Shown: piece after piece, positions 1 through 9,051 of the stretch
How positions within the stretch are numbered: the stretch's first letter is position 1
How the letters are laid out: each line of letters starts with the position of its first letter
From: Bacillus sp. FSL H8-0547
GTDB taxonomy: Bacteria; Bacillota; Bacilli; Bacillales; Bacillaceae
Reading direction: 5' to 3'
Assembly (NCBI GenBank): GCA_038002745.1
Contig: JBBODD010000001.1
Coordinates: 1,178,001 to 1,242,000 of the forward strand
Length of the DNA stretch: 64,000 bases
Made by a program: the position numbers and the translations under genes
The notes under the pieces: generated by a model
Told to the model about the DNA's origin: nothing
Seen by the model: the letters and a program-made list of their open reading frames with translations, nothing else
Databases searched by the model: none

Positions 1-23
1 ATCCGTACTAACCAGGAGGAACC

Positions 24-689
24 ATGAAAGACGATCTATCTCATTTTTTGCACGAACACTTTAACAGCCTAAAACTTGAGCCACCCCTCTTCTATTCGTC
101 TCCATACGGCATACGCTTTGAAATTGCTATACCCTGGATGAAACATGAGGACAAACGCAACCTTCGCCAAATCGAAGAACGAAGCACAGGCATATTCAAT
201 AAAGTGTTTCAAGTTGGAGATGACGTGCTTTTAATAACCGACATTCACTGCGGAAGGCACGACCGGTTTCTGCAAAAAAGACCCTCAAACGTGTACCAAA
301 AATACATCAAAAACAAAGCGCTGCTGCAAAACCTGAAGCATACGACGCTTCCCGACGCCTTCTCAGAAGAAGAAATGGTCACACACCGTTTTATTCTTCC
401 CTGCAAAAAAAGCGACATCCGGTACAGCGCGCTGCTGTCTGCCATCAGCTACGAAGACTTCCGGCACCCATCCACCATCCTGAAGGGCTTCCCCAAAATG
501 GGGATCAATATTTATTTCATAAATACCACCAGGAAAATGATTTATCATCTCTACGATGACCGGGGCTGTGACGTCATTGCATCGAGAAAAGAAGATTTGC
601 TCCCGCTCTATCACGGGCTTAAAGAGTGGATACTGGATTATGACCGGGATGAGATTGATGGGGTGTTGGGGATTAATTCTGCAACCTAA
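24..689 (+). CDS. DUF3885 domain-containing protein
   Basis: A 221-residue soluble protein. The C-terminal part has the YDDRGCDVIA and WILDYDRDEIDGV blocks that I associate with DUF3885, a Bacillus family of unknown function. No signal peptide or membrane segment is visible. The ATG follows a good AGGAGG Shine-Dalgarno at the very left of the window, so upstream context is missing. A strong intrinsic terminator follows 6 bases after the stop, so it is probably the last gene of its transcript. Family assignment is by motif only; no function can be given. Confidence 0.8.
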   Translation: MKDDLSHFLHEHFNSLKLEPPLFYSSPYGIRFEIAIPWMKHEDKRNLRQIEERSTGIFNKVFQVGDDVLLITDIHCGRHDRFLQKRPSNVYQKYIKNKALLQNLKHTTLPDAFSEEEMVTHRFILPCKKSDIRYSALLSAISYEDFRHPSTILKGFPKMGINIYFINTTRKMIYHLYDDRGCDVIASRKEDLLPLYHGLKEWILDYDRDEIDGVLGINSAT

Positions 690-694
690 TTTAT

Positions 695-730
695 AAAAAC
701 CTTGAAAGGCATTGCCAATCAAGGTTTTTT
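695..730 (+). terminator. Intrinsic terminator after the DUF3885 gene
   Basis: AAAAACCTTG pairs with CAAGGTTTTT across a 15-base loop and runs into a T tract. It lies just after the stop codon of the upstream gene. Confidence 0.85.
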
Positions 731-860
731 ATAAACATTAGTGGTTTTTGTGAACAATAATCCCGATTATCTGGGTGAGAACCGGAGTATTGTATTGAAA
801 GCAGATGAAGAGATTTATGATGAAAGAGGGCTGACCTTGACGAACATTTAAGTGTTTCTC

Positions 861-2603
861 CTACTCCCCTTCCAAAGGAAATTCAAGCCGGAAAACAGTG
901 CCCCTATGTTTTACAGAAGAGACATGAATGCTGCCGCCATGGAGCTCTGCGATGGCGCGGGCGATGCTCATTCCCAGGCCGGCGCCTTCTGTCTGCTCAT
1001 CTGTGCTTGTGCCGCGAAAGTAGCGGTCGAAGAGGTGCTGGACCGTTTCTTCGCCCATTCCCGCACCGTCGTCAGAGATGGTGACAACGGCGGACTCCCC
1101 CTGTCTGCTGACTGAAGCGGTAATGCTCGTTCCCTTTGGATTATGCTTGATGCCGTTATAGATCAGGTTATCGAGCATCCGCTCAAACCAGCGCCGATCT
1201 GCATGGATGTAAAGGTTTGAATCTGTGCTTTTAAAATGAAAGGGAACATCTTCAAGGGTGCGGTCGTTGGCAAATTTAAGAAGGATGTCCCTTACTAGTT
1301 CATTCAGTTCAGCAGGCTTCAGCTGATGGGGGAGCGACTGGTTTTCGAGCTGGAAGGCAAGGGAGAAATCCTCAATTAAGGCCGTCATATAATCTCCTTT
1401 TTCCCTGATCATCCTTCCCATATCCAGAAGCTCTTCTTCGGTCCAGCGGTACTGTCCGCTTTCGAGCAAATGGGCATAGCCCTGGATTGTTGAAAGGGGT
1501 GTCCTGAGGTCGTGGGATATGCCGGTCATCCACTCTTCACGCGTTTTTTCCAGCCGGTCTCTTTCCTTGTCTGCGGCAGAAAGCTTTTCGGCCATTTCGT
1601 AGAAGGCCCCGATCACTTCTTTAAAGAGCTTATACTTCAGGCGCACCTTCCCATTTTTCTTGAAGACTTTTTTGCGCTCTTTTTCTGTCAGTACTTCCCC
1701 GTAATTCCCGTATCCCATCCTTTCAAGCCAGCTGGTGAAGAGAAGGAGGGGCTGGCTGTACCTGAATCCCTGCCAAAAGGAAATGCCTAACGTTAATGTG
1801 AGCAGGACCACTCCGAGGATAATAATGAGCCTAACAATTTCGGTAAGAATGGAGAAGGTCACTGGCTCTGCACCTTGCTTGGGTGTATGCAGAATCCAAG
1901 TAAGACCAGATTTCGGATCCATGAAAATGGCTGTATGGGTTTCGAATTTTCCTGGTGAAGTTGTCCTGACAAGCACGTCCAGCGGCTTGTAGTCTTCCTT
2001 CATCTTTTCAGAGCCGGTTGACTGGACAACTTTCCCTTCCTGGTTTATCACCTGGATCGAGCCTTCCATTTTCTCTAATTCCCTTTCCAGCTGCTTAAGG
2101 TTTTCACCAGAAATCCTGCCATTGCTTGAATACAGTGAAAACAAGTGCTGGAGGCTTTCCTGCTCATTATTTTCATATCCAAGCATATAAAAATACGGCT
2201 TTTCAAAGGTGGTATCGACTTGGGAGTAGACGTAGAAGCCTTCATATTGGTTCGTTTTTTCAATCTGGAGAATCTCGCTGACTGAGTATGAGCCGGGCAG
2301 GAATTCAGGTGTATTTTCTGATCCGATGACGTCTCCTTCCATATCAACAACCTGCACCCAGAGATTCCGTTCTTCGAGCTGGTGTTTCCACACATCGCTG
2401 ATGGTTGCCTTATTTTCCTCGATCTGCGTTTCAATCGCAATGTTTTCAAGGGCGCCTTCAGGGAAGTTTTGCTTCATTTCTTCTCTGTTTACATGCATCA
2501 GAAGCACAAATAGAAGCACCAAAGAAATAATCCCGACAAACACCATGATGGAAATGAACTGAAGGGAGAAGTGAAGAGCCAGTCTCCGCCTGAGCGACCT
2601 CAA
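861..2603 (-). CDS. Membrane sensor histidine kinase
   Basis: A 580-residue two-component sensor kinase. Visible parts are an N-terminal membrane helix (about 15-37), an extracytoplasmic sensing region of about 200 residues, a second helix (IIILGVVLLTLTLGISF), a linker, a HisKA box (GISHDLRTPLSTIQGY, phospho-acceptor His) and a HATPase_c domain with N, G1 (DDGAGMG) and G2 (GAGLGMSIA) boxes. It starts at a TTG overlapping the regulator's stop (TTGA), so the two are translationally coupled. The ligand is unknown. The adjacent divergent CPBP/DUF4097 cluster suggests envelope or antimicrobial-peptide stress, which is inference. Confidence 0.93.
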   Translation of the reverse strand: MRSLRRRLALHFSLQFISIMVFVGIISLVLLFVLLMHVNREEMKQNFPEGALENIAIETQIEENKATISDVWKHQLEERNLWVQVVDMEGDVIGSENTPEFLPGSYSVSEILQIEKTNQYEGFYVYSQVDTTFEKPYFYMLGYENNEQESLQHLFSLYSSNGRISGENLKQLERELEKMEGSIQVINQEGKVVQSTGSEKMKEDYKPLDVLVRTTSPGKFETHTAIFMDPKSGLTWILHTPKQGAEPVTFSILTEIVRLIIILGVVLLTLTLGISFWQGFRYSQPLLLFTSWLERMGYGNYGEVLTEKERKKVFKKNGKVRLKYKLFKEVIGAFYEMAEKLSAADKERDRLEKTREEWMTGISHDLRTPLSTIQGYAHLLESGQYRWTEEELLDMGRMIREKGDYMTALIEDFSLAFQLENQSLPHQLKPAELNELVRDILLKFANDRTLEDVPFHFKSTDSNLYIHADRRWFERMLDNLIYNGIKHNPKGTSITASVSRQGESAVVTISDDGAGMGEETVQHLFDRYFRGTSTDEQTEGAGLGMSIARAIAELHGGSIHVSSVKHRGTVFRLEFPLEGE

Positions 2604-3310
2604 CCCTTTTTCTCCTTGACCAGCTTGTAGCCCAGCCCGCGCACGGTCACGAGCAGTTCAGGCTGGCTCGGGTCTATCTCGATTCTTTCCCGGATCCTTC
2701 GAATATGTACTGTAACGGTGTTGTCATCCACAATGCTGTCAAATCCCCATACGGCTTCAAGCATCTTCGTCTTAGAAATGACGGTATTCGGGTGCTGGCA
2801 CAGATACTGCAGCAGGAGAAATACCTGGGCAGGCGTCTGCACGGCCTTGCCCTCGACGATCAGTTCCCCTGCTTCTTCATCCAGGATAAAGCGCCCGAAA
2901 TCATGCTTCCTTCCAGTCTCTTTTAAGGAAGGGGCATGAGCTTGGTTCCGCCGGATCCTAGCCTTAATCCTCGCTGCAATTTCAAGCGGGTTAAAGGGCT
3001 TGGTAATATAATCATCCCCGCCGATCGCAAACCCTGTCAGCACATCAAGGTCGGAGACGCGTGCTGTTAAAAAAAGAATATAAGCGTTGGAGATTTCCCT
3101 GATTTTTGGGCAAATATTGAAACCGCTCTGTCCGGGAAGCGTAACATCAAGCACCACGATATCAATAGGGTGCCGGGAAACACACTCCAGCGCATCTTCT
3201 GCAGTATAAGCTTTGTGTATATGGCTAAATCCTTCTTTTCTAAGAACCGTTTCCATTAATTTAACGATTGATTTTTCATCATCCACTAATAAAATTTCTG
3301 TATTCTCCAC
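2600..3310 (-). CDS. OmpR-family response regulator
   Basis: Receiver domain (LLVDDEKS acidic pocket, phospho-acceptor Asp in VVLDVTLPG, Lys in ITKPFNPLE) followed by a winged-helix output domain (VWGFDSIVDDNTVTVHIRRI, VRGLGYKL). A GTG start at 3310 is preferred because GAGGTGG lies 6-7 bases upstream; a longer ATG reading lacks such a site and adds residues unlike the family. It is the partner of the downstream kinase with a 4-base overlap. It is divergent from the CPBP operon, which makes that operon and its own promoter likely targets. Confidence 0.93.
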   Translation of the reverse strand: MENTEILLVDDEKSIVKLMETVLRKEGFSHIHKAYTAEDALECVSRHPIDIVVLDVTLPGQSGFNICPKIREISNAYILFLTARVSDLDVLTGFAIGGDDYITKPFNPLEIAARIKARIRRNQAHAPSLKETGRKHDFGRFILDEEAGELIVEGKAVQTPAQVFLLLQYLCQHPNTVISKTKMLEAVWGFDSIVDDNTVTVHIRRIRERIEIDPSQPELLVTVRGLGYKLVKEKKG

Positions 3311-3374
3311 TTTTATCCACCTCGGTGAATATCGTAGCACACAAACATTACCAGAATATTAACAACTCTCGGAA

Positions 3375-3396
3375 AAGTTTATCAGAAAGTAAACTT
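3375..3396. promoter_or_regulatory. Perfect 7-bp inverted repeat in the divergent regulator/CPBP intergenic region
   Basis: AAGTTTA and TAAACTT are separated by 8 bases, in the roughly 240-bp space between the response regulator and the CPBP cluster. OmpR-type regulators more often bind direct repeats, so this could be an operator for another factor or a chance palindrome. Confidence 0.35.
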
Positions 3397-3547
3397 CTGT
3401 TTCTTCAAGGGAAATAAAGGCGGCTTATACTGAGTAAAAGAGAATCTTCCAAAAAGGATGCAGCAGCCGAAGATTGGTTTGTTACCCATCACAAGCGGGA
3501 GTTTCTAGAGTATGAATTTAAAAATAATAAATCGGAGGATAAATACG

Positions 3548-4500
3548 ATGTCAAAAGAAAAAAGCGGTGAAATGAAAAACGAAGGTGCAGCTTTGAAGAA
3601 TGCCCAGCCGGCCGCAGACAGTACCAGACCGTTCGGTGCCCACATCCTTATGAGCTGGTGGAAGCCACTCGCAATCATCGTTGTGCCATCGGTGGCGCTG
3701 GTTGTCGTGCAGGTTTTGTTCCGCCTGGCCGTCGGCCTCATTGAAGGCAGCGACGATCCGCTGTCACCTGCTTATAGCCGTTGAGGTTTCTAAGCGACAG
3801 CTTAAGCATAGGCGTCACAGGTGTACTGGCGGTCTTGCTCCTCGTCTGGATGGCCAAAGTGCCTTGGCGAAGCCTGCTCAGCTCACCGCGTGCATTCGAC
3901 AGACAGCGCTTCGTGCAGTACCTGCTCGGCGCGGCACTGCTAGTGGGCGCCGGAATTGGTGTGATCGCGCTCGTCGCACCCGAAGCACCGGGATGGACGG
4001 CCTTCGGTTTCACTGGCACCACGATGGCTATGCTTGCGGTCACCTTCTTGTTCACTCCGATCCAGTCCTTAGGTGAAGAGCTGATGTATCGAAGCGCCGT
4101 CATGCCGGCCGCTGCGTCCTGGGTGCGTCCAATCCTCCCTGCCCTGATCGTCGGTCTCCTGATCTCCAGCCTTCACTTCGCGGTGATGCACGGTTCCACC
4201 GACCCTTGGCTGTTTGGGTACTTCTTCGTTGTCGGCGCCTCAACAGCGCTGATTGCGATCATTAGCCGCGGCATCGAGGCGTCGATTGCGTTCCACGTCG
4301 CCAACAACGTCATGATGTCGACCGTCAACTCGCTCATGGCGGGTGGCAAAGTATACACCTTGGACCGTTCCACTGAAACGGGAGATGCATCCCTGCTCAT
4401 CCTTGCCGCCGTCAACGTCGCCATGGTCGCATTTGTCTGGATGCGCGAACGGCGGGCGGGCGTTGCCCAGCAGTCGGGATTGACAAATGATATGAAATAA
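3548..4500 (+). pseudogene. CPBP intramembrane metalloprotease, single-base frameshift
   Basis: Two reading frames together make one CPBP (Abi) protein of about 318 residues. The first (3548-3784, from ATG after GGAGG) ends ...LSPAYSR-stop. The second (3781-4500) continues RFLSDSLSIGVTG and carries the family motifs GEELMYR and SSLHFAVMHG plus further membrane segments. Adding one C in the AGCCGTTG stretch (about 3776-3782) gives a continuous ...AYSPLRFLSD... reading, so a one-base deletion or sequencing error is the simplest explanation. A TTG start overlapping the stop (TTGA) could still allow separate translation of the catalytic part. The gene is markedly GC-rich compared with its neighbours, suggesting transfer from a high-GC organism. 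Confidence 0.75.
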
Positions 4501-4701
4501 ATACGTAAAGTGTACCATAACCAAATAATGGGTATTGAGCAGGTAAGAGACTTCATTTTAGAATTAACTGACTTTACGTTCAATAGAGTGTAACTTTTCC
4601 CTGGAGTGTTGCGTTTCATGGAGGAAAGAAAGAGAGATTCAAAGATTTAATTTTTTTTAGTAAGCAGCAAACAAACATTTTCCATAAAGGGGTGACCGTC
4701 T

Positions 4702-5415
4702 ATGTTAACTTCCAATCCGTTAAATCCATCAGGAAAAACGGTAAGGAACGAAAAGGAGCCTGGCTGGCCTGAAATCGGAATAATGGGCCTCGTCTATTTT
4801 GTACTTGTGCTCGGTGTTGCCCAAATTATTAATTGGACCACGGAGGATGCTTCAGTTATAAGCGGAATCAGTTTTGCTGCATTATCCGGCCTAGCCGGAT
4901 TAGGTGCTTTCCTTGCGGCTTATGTATTGCGTATTCGCTCCAGGGAAGCTTTCGGCATCCGGGGGACATCTGTACGGTGGCTGCTGGCTGGCATCGGGTT
5001 CGGGATTGGTGTTTTGGTATTTACTCGTGTTTTTGCTCTGATTATGTACTATATAGGATTTACCGGCAGCACCCAGTCGTCTTATGAATCTGCAGCGAGC
5101 GGAGGAACACTCGCATTCATCGCTCAATTTCTGATGATTGCTGTATTGACACCGCTCGGTGAAGAATTTGCTTTCCGCGCCGTTTTAACCAATGCGCTGA
5201 AAAAATATGGTCCATGGATCAGCATTATTGGCAGTGCACTTATTTTTGCTACCGTTCACGGTTTGAATGAAGTATGGCTGTATGCGTTCGTGACTGGTTT
5301 GGCCGCCGGCTATTTGTTTTACCGGACGGGCTCAGTGTGGCCCGGGGTGATCGTCCATGCAACCTACAATGGATCGATAACAATCCTGACTGCAGTTGTG
5401 GCTAGTTCGCTTTAA
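4702..5415 (+). CDS. CPBP family intramembrane metalloprotease
   Basis: A 237-residue polytopic membrane protein. The Abi/CPBP motifs are visible: GEEFAFRAVL (EExxxR) and an FATVHGLNE block with the second metal-binding His, in a hydrophobic context of about seven helices. Family members cleave CaaX-type substrates or act in bacteriocin self-immunity; the substrate here cannot be inferred. ATG follows AAAGGGGTGA. It lies about 200 bp after the frameshifted CPBP gene and is followed closely by the DUF418 gene. Its AT-richer base use differs from the first CPBP gene, so the two did not arise by recent duplication. Confidence 0.88.
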   Translation: MLTSNPLNPSGKTVRNEKEPGWPEIGIMGLVYFVLVLGVAQIINWTTEDASVISGISFAALSGLAGLGAFLAAYVLRIRSREAFGIRGTSVRWLLAGIGFGIGVLVFTRVFALIMYYIGFTGSTQSSYESAASGGTLAFIAQFLMIAVLTPLGEEFAFRAVLTNALKKYGPWISIIGSALIFATVHGLNEVWLYAFVTGLAAGYLFYRTGSVWPGVIVHATYNGSITILTAVVASSL

Positions 5416-5464
5416 AGACTGGGCTCCTATCGTTGCAGAAATGATAAAAAAGGGGTACGTCATA

Positions 5465-6499
5465 ATGGAACCGACAATAAGCAAGGAACGAATGGATGTT
5501 ATTGATTTAATTAGAGGGTTTGCGTTGATTGGTCTTCCTTTTGTTAATGTGCTGGCTCTTTGGAGAACAAACGTTAATTTGTCAGGAACGCAGCAGGATA
5601 TTTTGGTTCAGCGTTTCTTGTATTTGTTTGTCGAGGGGCGCTTTTACGCTATATTTTCCTTTTTGTTCGGATTGGGACTTTGGATTTTCTTATCCAGGGC
5701 GAAAGAGAAAAGTGACCATCCATCTGCCCTTTTTATTCGGCGTATGCTGGTTTTACTTGCAGCAGGGGTCTTGCACCACCTAATATACGATGGTGAAACC
5801 TTGCTAATCTATGCCATTATGGGGCTCCCTGTTTTTTTTCTTGATAAGGCTCCAAAACAGATGAACCTAATCTTAGGTATAGCAGGAATTATTCTAGCAA
5901 GTTATCTTGAAAATAAACTGCTTGCCATTTTCCCCTTTTTTATACTGGGTCTGGCGTTCGGGCAATATCGTGTCTTTGAACATTATAGTAAAAATCGAAA
6001 ATTGTGGACGATGGCTGCTATTCTATCATTTATAGCAACTTGTATTCTAGCTGTTTTTCTTTGGCAAGAAGCACCTGACAATGGATCGGCTAACCGTATG
6101 ACTGGACTTGAGTTATCCAAAGCACAAATCGACTCCAATGTTGCCTTTTATGCCTTTACAGAATTGTCCTTAGCATTTGCTCCGTTTTTCTCTGTATTTT
6201 ACGTCAGTTTTCTCGTTTTGCTTGAACCCCATTTTCGGAAAATGTTATCCCCATTAAATGCATTCGGACGAATGGCGTTTACCAATTACATTGGTCAATC
6301 CATTATCCTGATTATCATTGCGGTGTTTATTCCAGTTAATACGGCAGTTTCATACACGTCTTCAGCGATAACGTGTCTCCTTGTAGTGATCCTGCAAATC
6401 ATAGCTTCTTCGTATTGGCTTACGTATTTTAAATATGGCCCATTAGAATGGCTTTGGAGATGCGGAACGTATGGAAGCTGGCTTTCGATACGAAGATAA
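5465..6499 (+). CDS. DUF418 domain-containing membrane protein
   Basis: A 344-residue polytopic membrane protein. The N-terminus (RMDVIDLIRGFALIGLPFVN) and the C-terminal AFGRMAFTNYIGQSI block are characteristic of the DUF418 (YeiB-like) family, whose function is not established. ATG at 5465 is chosen because AAAAAAGGGG lies just upstream; a longer in-frame start overlaps the CPBP gene without support. It is probably cotranscribed with the CPBP gene. It is AT-rich and uses typical Bacillus codons. Confidence 0.87.
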   Translation: MEPTISKERMDVIDLIRGFALIGLPFVNVLALWRTNVNLSGTQQDILVQRFLYLFVEGRFYAIFSFLFGLGLWIFLSRAKEKSDHPSALFIRRMLVLLAAGVLHHLIYDGETLLIYAIMGLPVFFLDKAPKQMNLILGIAGIILASYLENKLLAIFPFFILGLAFGQYRVFEHYSKNRKLWTMAAILSFIATCILAVFLWQEAPDNGSANRMTGLELSKAQIDSNVAFYAFTELSLAFAPFFSVFYVSFLVLLEPHFRKMLSPLNAFGRMAFTNYIGQSIILIIIAVFIPVNTAVSYTSSAITCLLVVILQIIASSYWLTYFKYGPLEWLWRCGTYGSWLSIRR

Positions 6500-6549
6500 A
6501 CAGATGCAAAAAATTCAAATTAAGAAACTTTGAAAGGAGAGAGTTATTC

Positions 6550-7386
6550 TTGCGCAATAAAAAGTGGTATTTCCCAGGAATTGCGCTGATCGTCTTGAGC
6601 TTCGCCGGAACGGCTTGCCAGCCGCTTAAGTATGTCGACAATTTGTCCTCACACGAGCAAAAATGGGAGTTTACACCGGACGAACTGAGTGCGCTCACCA
6701 TCGAAAGCGAATTTGACGTGAATATGGAGTTCATCGCCAGCCCCGATGACACCAATTATGTGGAAGTCAGTGGCAATATGCAGCAAAACACGATCGACCA
6801 GTTGAAAGAGACGGAGATCACAGGGAATACGCTGGAACTCCCACTGCAGAAGGATGTGAAATTAGCAGCACCTACCTATAAGTCTATTAAGACGAAGGTA
6901 ATTGTAGCGCTGGCGGATGAAACCAAACTGCAGCAGATCAGCTATAAAGCGGACTCCGGCAACACCAGCTTTACCGGTTTGAAGGCGGAAAATATCGACT
7001 TGTCCGTTTCTTCCGGCAAACTGCGCGCGGAAGCTATCACTGCCGGACGGTTGAGTTTAACCTCAAAATCCGGGGATATTACGGCGGATCGAATCCAGGG
7101 GAATGCGGAAATCCAGCTGCACTCAGGCGAAATCAAGGTGGATGGGCTGAAGGGCGCTCTGGCGGTCCAGTCCACAGCCGGCAACGTTACTGTGACGGGG
7201 CAACGTTCGGATAGCCTGGATATCTCCGTTCGCAGCGGAGATGTGACTTTGTCACCCGATCCGGAGTTCATAGGATTTTATGACTTGAAGACCACTTCCG
7301 GAGACATCACAGCTCCAGAATCCCCTAAAAAGACGACAGATGTTATCAAGGTAAGAACCGTTTCGGGTGATATTCGGATCGGGTAA
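6550..7386 (+). CDS. DUF4097 beta-strand-repeat lipoprotein
   Basis: 278 residues from a TTG start preceded by GAAAGGAGA. The N-terminus is a lipoprotein signal (basic RNKK, then hydrophobic core ending SFAGTAC), so it should be anchored on the outer face of the membrane. The rest is the repeated hydrophobic/Gly-Asp pattern of the DUF4097 putative-adhesin beta-helix (for example LTSKSGDITADRIQG, VRSGDVTLSP, KTTSGDIT, VRTVSGDIRIG). Such proteins commonly sit with envelope-stress operons. It overlaps neither neighbour and is probably in the same transcript as the DUF418 gene. Confidence 0.88.
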   Translation: MRNKKWYFPGIALIVLSFAGTACQPLKYVDNLSSHEQKWEFTPDELSALTIESEFDVNMEFIASPDDTNYVEVSGNMQQNTIDQLKETEITGNTLELPLQKDVKLAAPTYKSIKTKVIVALADETKLQQISYKADSGNTSFTGLKAENIDLSVSSGKLRAEAITAGRLSLTSKSGDITADRIQGNAEIQLHSGEIKVDGLKGALAVQSTAGNVTVTGQRSDSLDISVRSGDVTLSPDPEFIGFYDLKTTSGDITAPESPKKTTDVIKVRTVSGDIRIG

Positions 7387-7473
7387 TGTGGATCGTCAGT
7401 GAAACCACATGGTGAAAAAATTGAGGCAGGGTTTCCCCTGTTGTTAATTTTATATACAAAAGGAGTTGAGGAA

Positions 7474-8133
7474 ATGTTCAAAGAGATACGCAGACGTAAA
7501 GCAGCGCGGCGGGTCAAGGCCGGTAACGGGCGTCCGCTAAAGGATTTCCGCTGGTGGCAGCAGCTCTCCCGTGCACTGTTTTACCTCACATTGACAAACG
7601 ATGCTGGCCGGCAAGCAGTGTTCGCAGTTGACGTCCCGTATTGGCAGAAGTTTTTCTCTGCAGATGACGATAAAGGAACGGCCCACCTATACCTCGATGG
7701 CAAACATTACGCCGAGTCTAAGCTCCCTGCCGCCTTCTCCGTGGCTGGAGGAACGATCGAGGTAGCGTCCACGGTCTTTGGCCTCAAACGCTGCCATTTC
7801 GTAACCGACGAAGGAACGGTGCACCAGCTTATTCCGGATGAAAGTTCCGCTGAAGGACGGCGTGCCCGTCTCGATCGCGAACACCCCGCTTTGAGCCGCT
7901 GGATCAGTTTCATTTCGCTGATCATGCTCATTGTTCCGATGGTTTTAGCCATCCCTCAAATCATCGATGCGGTCACCCAGGTACCCCAGATCGCTCAGCG
8001 TTTCGGGACCTTTAACTCACCCATTACTCTGCCGGCGTGGATCAACATTGGACTCGGCTTCTGCGCCGCAGCAGGGAGCGTGGAGCGCGCAACGCGACTG
8101 CATTGGAATGCATTGCTAGACGGGAACTTTTAG
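7474..8133 (+). CDS. Uncharacterised protein with C-terminal membrane segments
   Basis: 219 residues. ATG at 7474 is chosen from the AAGGAG 10-15 bases upstream; a longer frame to 7399 lacks a site. The N-terminal ~130 residues are soluble and rich in aromatic and charged residues. Two hydrophobic segments follow (ISFISLIMLIVPMVLAIP and ITLPAWINIGLGFCAAAG). Base composition is GC-rich like the first CPBP gene, so I infer both came from a high-GC (actinobacterial-like) donor. I do not recognise the family. It is the last gene of the plus-strand cluster. Confidence 0.6.
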   Translation: MFKEIRRRKAARRVKAGNGRPLKDFRWWQQLSRALFYLTLTNDAGRQAVFAVDVPYWQKFFSADDDKGTAHLYLDGKHYAESKLPAAFSVAGGTIEVASTVFGLKRCHFVTDEGTVHQLIPDESSAEGRRARLDREHPALSRWISFISLIMLIVPMVLAIPQIIDAVTQVPQIAQRFGTFNSPITLPAWINIGLGFCAAAGSVERATRLHWNALLDGNF

Positions 8134-8204
8134 TAGCAGCCCGTGTGATTCAATTTATATACGCTTCCAGGAATTCTTCTTGGCTCAAATTCCCGCGTAC
8201 ACTC

Positions 8205-8453
8205 TCAATGCCAATCCGGATGACAATAGCTATCCGAATTTGTAAAGCTGTGAAAAACAGCCAATCTTTGAGCAGCCCGATCAAAATAAAACTTAGTAGG
8301 AAAATTTTGATCTGGTAAACTTTCTAACTCTGAAAACTTCCTGTTTATTTTAATTAATTTAATTTTACCCATAATTTCTTCATTAGGTCCAAATTTGTAA
8401 ACTACAGTTTCATCATCTTCATATTCCTTTATTAACAAAACGTACGAAGCCAA
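8205..8453 (-). CDS. Putative toxin-immunity protein, family A copy 1
   Basis: 82 residues from TTG at 8453. It shares an alignable pattern with the protein at 16575-16826 (MA-x-xVLxxKE, VVY-x2-GPNE, MG-I, K-NR, F-F-RA-RL). That second copy lies directly after the intact LXG toxin, which is why I call both immunity-type proteins. The start matches the paralogue's Met-Ala start and has GAGGATGAG upstream. Just upstream lies a toxin tail remnant (8460-8514). The family name is unknown to me. Confidence 0.6.
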   Translation of the reverse strand: MASYVLLIKEYEDDETVVYKFGPNEEIMGKIKLIKINRKFSELESLPDQNFPTKFYFDRAAQRLAVFHSFTNSDSYCHPDWH

Positions 8454-8459
8454 TTTCAC

Positions 8460-8514
8460 TCATCCTCTGGTGGATACCATGGAAGCTCGGATTTAACTGT
8501 TTTCTTATTTGATG
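8460..8514 (-). pseudogene. C-terminal scar of a lost toxin gene
   Basis: About 17 codons ending SELPWYPPEDE-stop, immediately 5' of the family A immunity gene and squeezed between two immunity genes. It is in the position where a toxin's 3' end would be. Short, so moderate to low confidence. Confidence 0.4.
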
Positions 8515-8515
8515 G

Positions 8516-8851
8516 TTAACCTCTGAATATTTCCGGAATTTTCTTTCTCCACACCAATAGCAGTTGTATGAATTGATCGGTTTCAATCGTATTCTCATAT
8601 GGTTCTTCAATCCTAAAATAGTTTTTAACAACTGACACATCGTTCTTTATTAGTACACTTGCAGCATTTAATTCGATTTCAAATTCATCATAAGTGCCAT
8701 CTAACACTTTTTTGATGTATTCAATATACTCATCCACTTGTTCTTCTGTAGCAATATTTTCAATGAAATCTGAGAAAATGCTTATTTCTTCTGGAAGTAC
8801 TATTCCTAGGTCTCCAAAAGGATCTTTTCTAAATTCATACGCATATCTCAT
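8516..8851 (-). CDS. Putative immunity protein, family B copy 1
   Basis: 111 residues from ATG at 8851 (GAG 9 bases upstream; matches the length of its paralogue at 9052-9387). The two share blocks such as DEFEIxLNAASxxxKxD, FRIEEPYENTIETDQF and LLLxWRxKIPExFR. It is acidic, soluble and has no signal. It lies in a minus-strand run of immunity-type genes. A third, decayed copy is at 9441-9510. I do not recognise a named family. Confidence 0.6.
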   Translation of the reverse strand: MRYAYEFRKDPFGDLGIVLPEEISIFSDFIENIATEEQVDEYIEYIKKVLDGTYDEFEIELNAASVLIKNDVSVVKNYFRIEEPYENTIETDQFIQLLLVWRKKIPEIFRG

Positions 8852-8954
8852 TTTAATCAACTCTTTTTGTTTTTATATTTAGTTACACGCTTTATACCTT
8901 TCAATAGATACTTCGACAAAGCACAGCCTGAGTTAACTTAGTACAATTCGATTT

Positions 8955-9050
8955 TTAAGTTTCTCCTAGAGGAACAAACTTATCCTTTAGGCAATACCAA
9001 TAGTCTCCCTGGTTATCCAACAGTCGTTCTAGTAAATCGCTAGAATAAAG
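8955..9050 (-). pseudogene. C-terminal fragment of a SUKH (SMI1/KNR4) immunity gene
   Basis: The minus-strand reading SDLLERLLDNQGDYWYCLK... ending PLGET-stop matches the C-terminus of the intact SUKH protein at 12806-13303 (LADLLERLINNKGRYWYWL..., LGDAY). Only about 30 codons remain, directly after the family B gene's stop. Confidence 0.6.
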
Positions 9051-9051
9051 T

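Noticed and set aside
363-722. 119-aa minus-strand frame
   Set aside because: Antisense to the DUF3885 gene, and it runs through the terminator.
749-850. Small ORF (GTG start, contains KADEEIYDERGLTLTNI)
   Set aside because: Open and coding-like, but only 33 codons, with no Shine-Dalgarno and no recognisable family. It may be a relic, not a supported gene.
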